Shown here: positions 1 through 5,339 of the stretch, piece by piece
Layout: every line of letters starts with the position of its first letter
Numbering within the stretch: position 1 is the first letter of the stretch
Position numbers and translations under genes: made by a program
The notes under the pieces: generated by a model
What the model saw: the letters and a program-made list of their open reading frames with translations, nothing else
What the model was told of the DNA's origin: nothing
Databases searched by the model: none
From: JBIKIW01 sp044361365
GTDB taxonomy: Bacteria > Patescibacteriota > JACMRA01
Length of the DNA: 5,437 bases
Assembly: GCA_044361365.1 (NCBI GenBank)
Contig: JBIKIW010000065.1
Coordinates: forward strand, 1 to 5,437
Reading direction: 5' to 3'

Positions 1-48
1 TTTGTAGCGTCTATATCTACACAAAAATGATGAATTATTTTTTTTAAA

Positions 49-78
49 TTGTAATTGCTTAATCTTTATCTGTATATC
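49..78 (+). promoter_or_regulatory. Weak promoter candidate for the 741-residue gene
   Basis: TTGTAA (49-54) and TATATC (73-78) are spaced 18 bases apart and resemble sigma-70 -35 and -10 boxes. Transcription would start near 85, giving a leader of about 55 bases. AT-rich DNA yields such matches easily, so support is weak. Confidence 0.25.
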
Positions 79-91
79 ATAGAAATTAGTT

Positions 92-119
92 TAGTTAGTG
101 TTTGCTAACTAGTCTAGTT
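92..119 (+). promoter_or_regulatory. Overlapping inverted repeats in the leader of the 741-residue gene
   Basis: TAGTTAG (92-98) pairs perfectly with CTAACTA (105-111) across a six-base loop. The right arm overlaps a second palindrome, AACTAG-T-CTAGTT (107-119). The two structures are mutually exclusive as RNA hairpins, and the second is a plausible dimeric operator. No T-run follows, so this is not an intrinsic terminator. Function unknown. Confidence 0.4.
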
Positions 120-121
120 CC
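106..121 (+). promoter_or_regulatory. Leader motif, copy A (TAACTAGTCTAGTTCC)
   Basis: This 16-mer ends 20 bases before the ATG at 142. It matches 14 of 16 positions of a site upstream of dnaN, and its last part, AGTCTAGTTC (111-120), is identical to a site upstream of the peptidase gene. All three read in the sense direction of the gene that follows. Function unknown. Confidence 0.35.
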
Positions 122-141
122 ATGATAATTACTAAAATATT

Positions 142-2367
142 ATGAGTGAAGGTGTCTATGAAGCTAAATTATCAGACCAGGACGGAGCTGAATCCTTTAG
201 ACTACTTAATATAGAGATTTCAAATTTACATTTAAAAGAAGGTAATAAACAACCCTTGAAATTGATAATATCAGACCAGGACGGAAAGCCCAGCTTGTTA
301 AGTAAAGAAAATCAAGAAGGAACTCTTCAAATATCAGCCCTTCCTGATACTGAAGGTAGGGGTTGCTTTTTGTTAAGTAACGCCGATGACAAAGGACAGC
401 TTGGTCAAGACTTAGTGGTTTTTAGTGATGGTAAAATATTACCTGTGAGTAATTTTGTTGGTCGTAGCAGAGATGAAGTGTGGAACAGTTGTATAACAGA
501 ATACGCTAAAAGTCGCCAAGATGTACCTGATCCTAGCGATGAAAGTAAAATTATAAGTGTTCCTGTAAAAAACACCATCTCTCGAAAACACTTTGTCGTT
601 GTCGAAGATCCGAAAATACAACAGCACATTTTGCTAATGTTTGGCTTCCCAATTTTCCAAATTACTAGAGCAGATGGTGGGTTTAGGGTATCTAATAATC
701 CAAAATTCAACCATGCAAAATGGTTCTTAGATAAAGATATTTTTATTTCAAATTCAGGTGAAGTACGAGAATTTAACCAAAATAATGACAGAATTAAAAT
801 TGGTAAAACAGAACTTATCACTCATCTGAATAAACACTATTCAGACAAACCATTGATCCACGAATTGATCTCTAGAGGATTGGTTACAATTCAAAATAAA
901 GGAGATTTCAAAACCCTGACTATTAAAATCACCCCGTATTTTAAATTTACAGACAAAGACGGGAAATTGCTCGAAGAATTTGAAGGTGCGTATAGATTTT
1001 CAATTAAGAAAGATGAATATTTGGAAGTTGAGTATTTGGAAGTTGACGTACCAAATGATAACCCATTTATTTTGATAGGTAATGGAAACGGGGCAACTCT
1101 GCTATCAGATGTACTAAGACTAGATCTTGAAACGGCTCAATTATCAAAAGAAAGAGATAATAATTATCATTTTTTCCCAGAACAAGTTTATACATTTTAT
1201 CGCGTTCTTAAAAAAACCTGTATAGCCAAAATACAGGAAAACCTTATTGGAAAGAAAGTCGCTACTGAGATTTCAAATCAAGATTTACCATTTTCCATAC
1301 AAAATACCTGTTTCAAATATACAGGAAATAACCCAAATGTGTTGAGATCACAAAATCCGGTGTATAAAGCTGATCTAAAAGAACTTAGCGAACTAGGTGC
1401 AAGCGTGTATATTCCCAAAATTTCACCAAATGGCTATGTAGATTATGTAAAATTTGACCCACAAGATATTTTAACCTCCAAAATCACAATATTACCGCCA
1501 GGGACTAAGATAGTTATTAACAATGAAGAATATCTAGTGATTGGTGAAAAATTTCCTAGAGATCCATTTTTTGAAATAAATAATCTATTTAAAAAGATTT
1601 TTGACTTACTTGGTGCTGAATACAAATTCAATCCCAAAGAAATACTAAATATCTTAACTGATTTAGAAGGAGTCACTTCGCAAACAGATTTAATGTTAGC
1701 TGTTACAAACGACTTGGGCAACTCTAAGTTGGCTGATATTGATGAAGTGTCTGAAAAGGGAACGGGAATGGCAGACTATTTAACCGACGAGTTACATAAA
1801 TTATATGATGCCGTAAAAGGAATTTTTGGTGGGGATGGTTGTACAGTCTCAGGCGTTGTAAAGCTTGAACAGATTCCTGAGTTTATTCAAACCCTTGCTC
1901 AAAAAGACTTACAAACAACAGATAATACAGAATTTAATATTAGAACTGGCGTAGTGGCTTTTAATTATAACAAATTCATAGATTATTTGATGGAAAAAGC
2001 AGGTATTGGAGCTTTAGAGACTGGCAAAATAAAGGAAATAATTTCTTTACTTAAAAAAATAGCCGAAATATTCTCAGATTATTTACAGACGACTGGTAAA
2101 GAATCAACAATAAAAGGTAATACTTTCACAATAAATACACAATTAGCTAAAATACTACCATTTAAAGATCTGGATCAACATAGCTTTTCTGGGAAAGGTG
2201 TTAGCCCTGAGATCAAACAACATGTACAAGTAGTAGAAAATCAAGAAAGTAGCCAAACTGCTATTTTTACTCGATATCAAGAAGAAGTAACTACCTTTTC
2301 TTCTTATCAGATAGCAAATAATATAATATCCTATAAAGTAAGACTCAATGCTTTGAAGAACGCCTAA
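142..2367 (+). CDS. Large soluble protein of unknown function with a possible divergent FHA domain
   Basis: This 741-residue protein is not one I recognise. It has no signal peptide and no convincing membrane helix, so it is probably cytoplasmic. The best domain clue is at residues 90-226: a beta-rich stretch with VGRS (106-109), then ISRKHFVVV (146-154), and later DRIKIGKTEL (216-225). GRS followed by SRxH is the phosphothreonine-binding signature of FHA domains, but about 37 residues separate the two motifs and a clear NG motif is missing, so the match is divergent. Residues 240-480 look beta-rich (for example ITILPPGTKIVINNEEYLVI, 448-467). Residues 480-660 look more helical. Two in-frame nucleotide duplications lie in the gene. 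The ATG at 142 is the first usable start (the next Met is at residue 166), although no Shine-Dalgarno sequence precedes it. Its stop codon overlaps that of the convergent peptidase gene. The gene is secure; the FHA reading is moderate to low. Confidence 0.85.
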   Translation: MSEGVYEAKLSDQDGAESFRLLNIEISNLHLKEGNKQPLKLIISDQDGKPSLLSKENQEGTLQISALPDTEGRGCFLLSNADDKGQLGQDLVVFSDGKILPVSNFVGRSRDEVWNSCITEYAKSRQDVPDPSDESKIISVPVKNTISRKHFVVVEDPKIQQHILLMFGFPIFQITRADGGFRVSNNPKFNHAKWFLDKDIFISNSGEVREFNQNNDRIKIGKTELITHLNKHYSDKPLIHELISRGLVTIQNKGDFKTLTIKITPYFKFTDKDGKLLEEFEGAYRFSIKKDEYLEVEYLEVDVPNDNPFILIGNGNGATLLSDVLRLDLETAQLSKERDNNYHFFPEQVYTFYRVLKKTCIAKIQENLIGKKVATEISNQDLPFSIQNTCFKYTGNNPNVLRSQNPVYKADLKELSELGASVYIPKISPNGYVDYVKFDPQDILTSKITILPPGTKIVINNEEYLVIGEKFPRDPFFEINNLFKKIFDLLGAEYKFNPKEILNILTDLEGVTSQTDLMLAVTNDLGNSKLADIDEVSEKGTGMADYLTDELHKLYDAVKGIFGGDGCTVSGVVKLEQIPEFIQTLAQKDLQTTDNTEFNIRTGVVAFNYNKFIDYLMEKAGIGALETGKIKEIISLLKKIAEIFSDYLQTTGKESTIKGNTFTINTQLAKILPFKDLDQHSFSGKGVSPEIKQHVQVVENQESSQTAIFTRYQEEVTTFSSYQIANNIISYKVRLNALKNA
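170..285 (+). repeat. In-frame 17-base direct repeat within the 741-residue gene
   Basis: TATCAGACCAGGACGGA occurs at 170-186 and again at 269-285, exactly 99 bases (33 codons) apart. It encodes SDQDG in both copies (residues 11-15 and 44-48). The flanking 33-residue units resemble each other only faintly, so this may be the remnant of a short internal protein duplication or a selected motif. Confidence 0.8.
1015..1044 (+). repeat. Tandem 15-base duplication inside the 741-residue gene
   Basis: GAATATTTGGAAGTT (1015-1029) is followed directly by GAGTATTTGGAAGTT (1030-1044), differing at one third-codon position. It encodes EYLEV twice (residues 292-301). The near identity points to a recent in-frame slippage event that was tolerated. 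Confidence 0.9.
2364..2367. other. Overlapping convergent stop codons
   Basis: The four bases CTAA contain the TAA stop of the plus-strand gene (2365-2367) and, read on the minus strand, the TAG stop of the peptidase gene (2366-2364). No intergenic terminator can exist between the two genes, so each transcript must end inside, and antisense to, its neighbour unless termination is factor-dependent. Confidence 0.95.
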
Positions 2368-3509
2368 CTCCTAAGATTCCTCTCCCCTACCCAGACATAC
2401 TCCCAAGCTTCTGGATCTGGTCCTTGGTTGCCTGCTCCTTGTGGATAGCTTGGAATAAACCCAAATCGCTTGGCGTTGAGGTAGTTAAACTTGGAGAGCC
2501 ACTCATAACACGGAGTTTGAGCAAAGATTGTAAGGATCTTATTCCCACACCCAAAATCAACTGTAAAACCAGTATGATGCCTGGAATAACCTGGAATAGA
2601 GGTGGTTTTTAGGACTTCATCGATTTGTGAATCCGCAGTACCTGCCGCAATTTGCTCATCAGTAACTGTAGCCCCCAGGGTATCATTAAAAATCTGCTTT
2701 TGATCAACGATTGAGCGATAACCCGAAACCAGCTCTAACTGAATACCATCGGCTGCGGCTGTACTTTTTAGCAATAACCAGCTTTGTATAGCTTCCTGTT
2801 GCAATCGCTGCCCATCAGTAAATTGTAGCTTGCTTTCAATTGCTTGGGGTCGTAATTTATAACCTCTTTTTTCAGCAATTGCTTGGATTTTTTTATCGGC
2901 TTCAGGGTTTTGGCGAATGGCGGGTTTGGTTGTTAAATCAGCAGTATCTAAATTTTGATAAGTTAAAACCGCTTTCTCATAAAAATTCTTAAACTGTTCA
3001 CCTGTAAAAGTTTTGTATAAAGATGGATCCACAGCTGGTTTATTTGATCCTGTTACAAATTTCCCAGATTGAGATTGAATAGCAAAAGTAACATCTTCAA
3101 AAGCCAAAGTGGAGGTTTTAACTGTATCTTTATTAAACTTAGAAAAATCTGATTCCTGAACTGAAACTGGCTTTACTTTTGGTCCAAACGCCCCTCTCTT
3201 TTCATAAAAATAATACGATCCGCTACCTACAGAAAATAAAAAAGCAACCCCTAAAAACGACCAAAGTACAATTTTGAGAGTATTTTTTTTAGGAATTGGT
3301 TGGGCAAAATTTTGTGGATTTGGTTGATGATTAAAGCCTTGAGGATTGTATTGAGATAGCGGTCTTACTGGAAGATTAGGGTTTAGGTTTGGATTTATTT
3401 GGTTAGGCTGATAAGCTGGAAGACCTTGATTTTGAGGGTAATAACCTTGATTTGGAAAAACTGGCTGAGAATTTTGACTTCCAAATTGGTTTTGCTGATT
3501 TTCTTGCAT
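2364..3509 (-). CDS. Membrane-anchored VanY/LdcB-family D-Ala-D-Ala carboxypeptidase-like protein
   Basis: With the ATG at 3509 the protein has 381 residues; an upstream in-frame TTG at 3545 would add 12. Residues 1-75 are rich in Pro, Gln and Asn. A KK pair then precedes one membrane helix near 78-102, which predicts a cytoplasmic N-terminus and an extracytoplasmic C-terminus. Residues 225-381 match the VanY peptidase family (PF02557), which cleaves the terminal D-Ala of peptidoglycan stem peptides using zinc. Visible motifs are SGYRS (262-266, with the substrate-binding Arg), SRHHTGFTVDF (SxHxxGxxxD, zinc ligands H311 and D318), and a typical W-x-x-x-N-A-x-x-F-G-F-I-P-S-Y-P block (residues 337-356 region). 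The final motif is EAWEYVWVG where the family usually has ExWHxR: the catalytic Glu (E367) is kept but the third zinc ligand is Glu (E370). C321 and C334 could form a disulfide. No Shine-Dalgarno precedes the ATG; the TTG has AGG six bases upstream, so the start is uncertain. Carboxypeptidase activity is inferred, not certain. Confidence 0.87.
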   Translation of the reverse strand: MQENQQNQFGSQNSQPVFPNQGYYPQNQGLPAYQPNQINPNLNPNLPVRPLSQYNPQGFNHQPNPQNFAQPIPKKNTLKIVLWSFLGVAFLFSVGSGSYYFYEKRGAFGPKVKPVSVQESDFSKFNKDTVKTSTLAFEDVTFAIQSQSGKFVTGSNKPAVDPSLYKTFTGEQFKNFYEKAVLTYQNLDTADLTTKPAIRQNPEADKKIQAIAEKRGYKLRPQAIESKLQFTDGQRLQQEAIQSWLLLKSTAAADGIQLELVSGYRSIVDQKQIFNDTLGATVTDEQIAAGTADSQIDEVLKTTSIPGYSRHHTGFTVDFGCGNKILTIFAQTPCYEWLSKFNYLNAKRFGFIPSYPQGAGNQGPDPEAWEYVWVGERNLRS

Positions 3510-3555
3510 CAATTTTAACCAAATAAATTTCTGATGGGTTGGCAAGTTAAACCTA

Positions 3556-3565
3556 GAACTAGACT
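3556..3565 (-). promoter_or_regulatory. Leader motif, copy B (AGTCTAGTTC)
   Basis: Read on the minus strand, this 10-mer is identical to positions 111-120. It lies 10 bases upstream of the TTG at 3545 and 46 bases upstream of the ATG at 3509 of the peptidase gene. Outside the core the resemblance to the other copies fades. Confidence 0.3.
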
Positions 3566-3587
3566 GACACTACAAATTTATCATTAC

Positions 3588-3593
3588 AGTATA
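3588..3593 (-). promoter_or_regulatory. Candidate -10 box for the peptidase gene
   Basis: The minus strand reads TATACT, one mismatch from TATAAT, 42 bases upstream of the TTG at 3545 and 78 upstream of the ATG at 3509. No good -35 box is seen 16-18 bases further upstream, so support is weak. Confidence 0.25.
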
Positions 3594-3612
3594 TTAAACA
3601 CAAAAATGATTT

Positions 3613-3640
3613 AGATCCTGAAACAAGCTCAGGAAGACAA
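3613..3640 (+). repeat. CCTGA-TCAGG palindromic element
   Basis: TCCTGA (3616-3621) and TCAGGA (3629-3634) form a six-base-pair stem with a seven-base loop. The wider text GATCCTGAAACAAGCTCAGG, followed by AAGACA, resembles from memory a dispersed repeat of the type GATCCTGAAACAAGTTCAGG plus ATGACA seen in many unrelated bacterial genomes. This copy would be slightly degenerate. Confidence 0.45.
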
Positions 3641-3647
3641 AACCCCC

Positions 3648-3671
3648 GTAGAGGTAAGCCTGTCTCGCCAT
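3648..3671 (+). repeat. GTAG-headed REP-like hairpin, copy 1 (degenerate)
   Basis: It starts GTAGAGG and ends TCTCGCCAT like the other copies. The left arm GGTAAGCC pairs only imperfectly with GTCTCGCC: two mismatches and one wobble, largely explained by transitions. It appears to be a decayed member of the family. Confidence 0.6.
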
Positions 3672-3688
3672 TTTAATTATTAACCACT

Positions 3689-3713
3689 GTAGAGGCGATG
3701 CCCACATCGCCAT
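3689..3713 (+). repeat. GTAG-headed REP-like hairpin, copy 2
   Basis: GTAGA is followed by a perfect seven-base-pair stem, GGCGATG (3694-3700) with CATCGCC (3705-3711), around the loop CCCA, then AT. It begins 41 bases after the start of copy 1, in the same orientation. Confidence 0.75.
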
Positions 3714-3746
3714 GTATTAAATACAACCTTAAACTGGTTTCCCTAA

Positions 3747-3809
3747 CTACTGCCACAAACATACCCCGGAAGTACTTTGCCTGCCACCCCTTTCAAAAGG
3801 GGAAATTCG
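3747..3809. repeat. Possible MITE-like element with CCCCTTT/AAAGGGG hairpin
   Basis: CCCCTTT (3787-3793) and AAAGGGG (3796-3802) form a compact hairpin (six pairs with a four-base loop). It is preceded by GCCA, and by ACCCCGGAAGTACTTTGCC with an AAGTACTT palindrome (3770-3777). The combination of ACCCCGG, GCCACCCC and AAGGGG recalls, from memory, compound repeats in AT-rich uncultured bacterial genomes. The hairpin is certain; the outer limits and the family assignment are guesses. Confidence 0.35.
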
Positions 3810-3873
3810 AGTTTAGTTTCAATTTGAAGTTAGATTGGTGGTTGGTGAAATGGGTATAAACTATAATTTTTTT

Positions 3874-3898
3874 GTAGAGGCGAATTTTAATTCGCCAT
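3874..3898 (+). repeat. GTAG-headed REP-like hairpin, copy 3
   Basis: GTAGA is followed by GGCGAATT (3879-3886), TT, and AATTCGCC (3889-3896), a perfect eight-base inverted repeat, then AT. It follows a run of seven T. The T-run precedes the hairpin on the plus strand and becomes an A-run after it on the minus strand, so it is not an intrinsic terminator either way. Confidence 0.75.
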
Positions 3899-3919
3899 TG
3901 TTAAATCTATAATTTCCCA

Positions 3920-3944
3920 GTAGCGGCGACCTCCATGTCGCCAT
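3920..3944 (+). repeat. GTAG-headed REP-like hairpin, copy 4
   Basis: GTAGC is followed by GGCGAC (3925-3930), a six-base loop CTCCAT and GTCGCC (3937-3942), then AT. It begins 46 bases after the start of copy 3. Head, stem ends and length match copies 2 and 3, while the inner stem sequence differs with compensating changes. Confidence 0.75.
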
Positions 3945-3970
3945 CCTCAAATTACGAGGAACCAGGCGAC
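3937..3970. repeat. Bulged hairpin overlapping REP-like copy 4
   Basis: GTCGCC (3937-3942) can also pair with GGCGAC (3965-3970), extended inward by TCCTC (3944-3948) with GAGGA (3956-3960) around a seven-base loop. It competes with the copy 4 hairpin for the same arm. It lies about 40 bases downstream of the dnaN stop and could shape the 3' end of that transcript, but no T-run follows. Confidence 0.4.
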
Positions 3971-4009
3971 GGGAATCAGAGTTTAATAATAATTCGACTA
4001 TATCTACCC

Positions 4010-5188
4010 CTACTTCAACCCACTAACCAAATAAAGCTGTTTTTCCTTTTCACCAATTGGAGAAAGTACGGATGGTTTGCCTGGATTTGCCTCCCAAACC
4101 ATTTCTTCAGTCTGCAAAACATTTAGATAATCCATTAAATAATCAGCATTAAATGACTGTTTCCAGCTATCATCAATTCCTTCATAATTTTTGAGTGTCA
4201 AAGTGCTTTCACTTTTGTTTCCGTCTTCAGTTTCAGCTGAAAGTACAATTTTATTTTCTTTAGGGAGAATTTCTACATTTACGGTCTTATTTGCCAAATT
4301 ACTGCGGGCGGATAAATAAACCTGCCTTAAACCTGCCAACAATTCCTTAGCTTCAGTTTCAAATTTACAAGTAAAACTTTGAGGGATAATTCTATCATAT
4401 TCTGGATAATCACCATCGCCATATTTGAGTACTAAAGTAACTCCACCAACCACAAAAATCCCAATTTCATCATGAAAACTCACTGACATCTCCTCTCCGT
4501 TTTCTTTCATTTGGTTCAAAATTTGAAGCCCTTTTGGTAAAAATAAAAAGTTTTGCTTGGTTCCATTTTCTACTTTATCTCCAATTTCTTGGTAATTTCC
4601 ATCAATCACAGTTTTAGAAATTCGGTAACGATCGGTTGCAACTACAAAAAGTTTAGCTAAATCAGGTTTTACTGTCAGACAAACGTTCAAAAACTTAGCG
4701 TCGTAAGTTGATTTAGGCTGTCCTACGGCAATTGAAGCTGCTGTTAAAGCCATACTTAAAGCCTCTGAAGAGAGCAAAATTTTGGCTTGTGCCTTGGAAA
4801 TAGCAACTACATCTTTGTATTCTTTAATCATTTCTGGATCGATTCGAAGGGTGTGTTTTCCTTTAGATCCTTGTAAAGTAAAGGTGTTTTTAGCGATATC
4901 AAAATCCACCCCAAGCATTTCATCTACAAGTAAATTTACCGCACCGTTGAGAAGTTCAGTTTTGATAGCGAAATGAATTTCAGAATCGATATTTTCATCT
5001 AAATTACTGATTGGAATATGTGCATGATAAAAAGTATTGTTGTTCATTGCCGCAACTCGCAAAGAATCTTTACTTAAAGTGAGTTTGGTATAAGCAAAAA
5101 ACTCCACATCGCTCTTTTTTTGACTGACTTGTGAGCAGGTGTTTAGGTGTTTAGCAAGAGGTTTTTGACTGATAGTAAATGAAGGCAT
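4010..5188 (-). CDS. dnaN: DNA polymerase III subunit beta (sliding clamp)
   Basis: DnaN forms a dimeric ring around DNA, tethers the replicative polymerase, and recruits many replication and repair proteins through a hydrophobic cleft. The 392-residue product is close to the usual 365-390. Family landmarks are in order: an N-terminal FTISQKPLAKHL (4-15) resembling the first beta strand and helix, ATDRYRIS (184-191) at the ATDxxRL cleft motif, GDYPEYDRIIP (259-269) matching the G-x-[FY]-P-[DE]-Y-x-x-x-[IV]-P motif, FNADYLMDYL (346-355), and NPGKPSVLSP (368-377) before the C-terminal strand. The extreme C-terminus reads YLVSGLK where many clamps have YxxMPMRL, so the methionine-proline part of the protein-binding cleft is altered. 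The start is the ATG at 5188; no clear Shine-Dalgarno precedes it. The gene stands alone on its strand: a roughly 500-base repeat-rich gap separates it from the downstream peptidase, and neither recF nor gyrB follows. Identification is secure. Confidence 0.96.
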   Translation of the reverse strand: MPSFTISQKPLAKHLNTCSQVSQKKSDVEFFAYTKLTLSKDSLRVAAMNNNTFYHAHIPISNLDENIDSEIHFAIKTELLNGAVNLLVDEMLGVDFDIAKNTFTLQGSKGKHTLRIDPEMIKEYKDVVAISKAQAKILLSSEALSMALTAASIAVGQPKSTYDAKFLNVCLTVKPDLAKLFVVATDRYRISKTVIDGNYQEIGDKVENGTKQNFLFLPKGLQILNQMKENGEEMSVSFHDEIGIFVVGGVTLVLKYGDGDYPEYDRIIPQSFTCKFETEAKELLAGLRQVYLSARSNLANKTVNVEILPKENKIVLSAETEDGNKSESTLTLKNYEGIDDSWKQSFNADYLMDYLNVLQTEEMVWEANPGKPSVLSPIGEKEKQLYLVSGLK

Positions 5189-5247
5189 ATAGCAAATAAT
5201 CTTAATATGAGGATAATTTTTTAATTTTGTCTATTTTTGGGTTTAAA

Positions 5248-5259
5248 ATTCAGCTGAAT
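5248..5259. promoter_or_regulatory. Perfect 12-base palindrome upstream of dnaN
   Basis: ATTCAGCTGAAT is perfectly self-complementary and its near edge is 59 bases upstream of the dnaN ATG. It has the size and symmetry of a binding site for a dimeric regulator, but no such regulator is encoded in view. Confidence 0.3.
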
Positions 5260-5323
5260 AAAATTTAAGTTTTCAAACAAGAGCTAAGATTTCTACACCA
5301 AGAAGAAGATAACAATTAATTTA

Positions 5324-5339
5324 GGGACTAGACCAGTTA
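5324..5339 (-). promoter_or_regulatory. Leader motif, copy C (TAACTGGTCTAGTCCC)
   Basis: On the minus strand this site differs from copy A at two positions, both transitions. It lies about 135 bases upstream of the dnaN ATG, just after the stop of the possible partial gene. A TATATT (5376-5371, minus strand) lies about 30 bases further upstream, similar to the placement of -10-like boxes before the other copies. Confidence 0.35.

Larger units (their letters stand above)
3510..4009. other. Repeat-rich intergenic region without a supportable gene
   Basis: About 500 bases separate dnaN from the peptidase start. I find no convincing coding frame or tRNA. The region carries four GTAG-headed hairpins, one CCTGA/TCAGG element, one CCCCTTT/AAAGGGG element and one bulged hairpin. 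Local GC is raised at these elements against an AT-rich background. It looks like an accumulation site for small non-coding repeats. The bases nearest the peptidase gene hold its leader. Confidence 0.75.

Noticed and set aside
3..45. TGTAG/CTACA hairpin followed by an eight-T run as an intrinsic terminator
   Set aside because: The stem has only five pairs and the T-run begins 16 bases after it, too far for an intrinsic terminator.
405..821. Minus-strand open frames inside the 741-residue gene (405-821, 439-627, 1443-1721)
   Set aside because: They lie wholly antisense to a long, convincing gene and show no recognisable protein features.
1681..1698. QTDLML in the orphan protein as a beta-clamp-binding hexapeptide
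   Set aside because: It fits QxxLxL, but so short a pattern is common and nothing else links this protein to replication.
2424..2612. Plus-strand open frame antisense to the peptidase gene
   Set aside because: It covers the antisense of the catalytic motifs of a clear gene and looks like a shadow.
3598..3610. 13-base exact match ACACAAAAATGAT shared with 19-31
   Set aside because: Low-complexity and AT-rich; about one such match is expected by chance in this window.
3862..3867. Perfect TATAAT on the plus strand as a promoter
   Set aside because: No -35 box at a proper distance and no plus-strand gene downstream.
3648..3944. CRISPR array
   Set aside because: The four repeats have irregular spacing (41, 185, 46), variable stems and no uniform spacers; no cas gene is in view.
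3935..4126. Plus-strand 63-codon frame across a REP-like hairpin into dnaN
   Set aside because: It begins inside a hairpin repeat and runs antisense over the dnaN 3' end; no ribosome binding site or protein character.
4782..4976. Plus-strand 64-codon frame antisense to dnaN
   Set aside because: Antisense shadow of a secure conserved gene.
5208..5216. DnaA box and origin of replication
   Set aside because: Only one near-match (TTATCCTCA), no cluster, and one mismatch in nine is expected by chance in AT-rich DNA.
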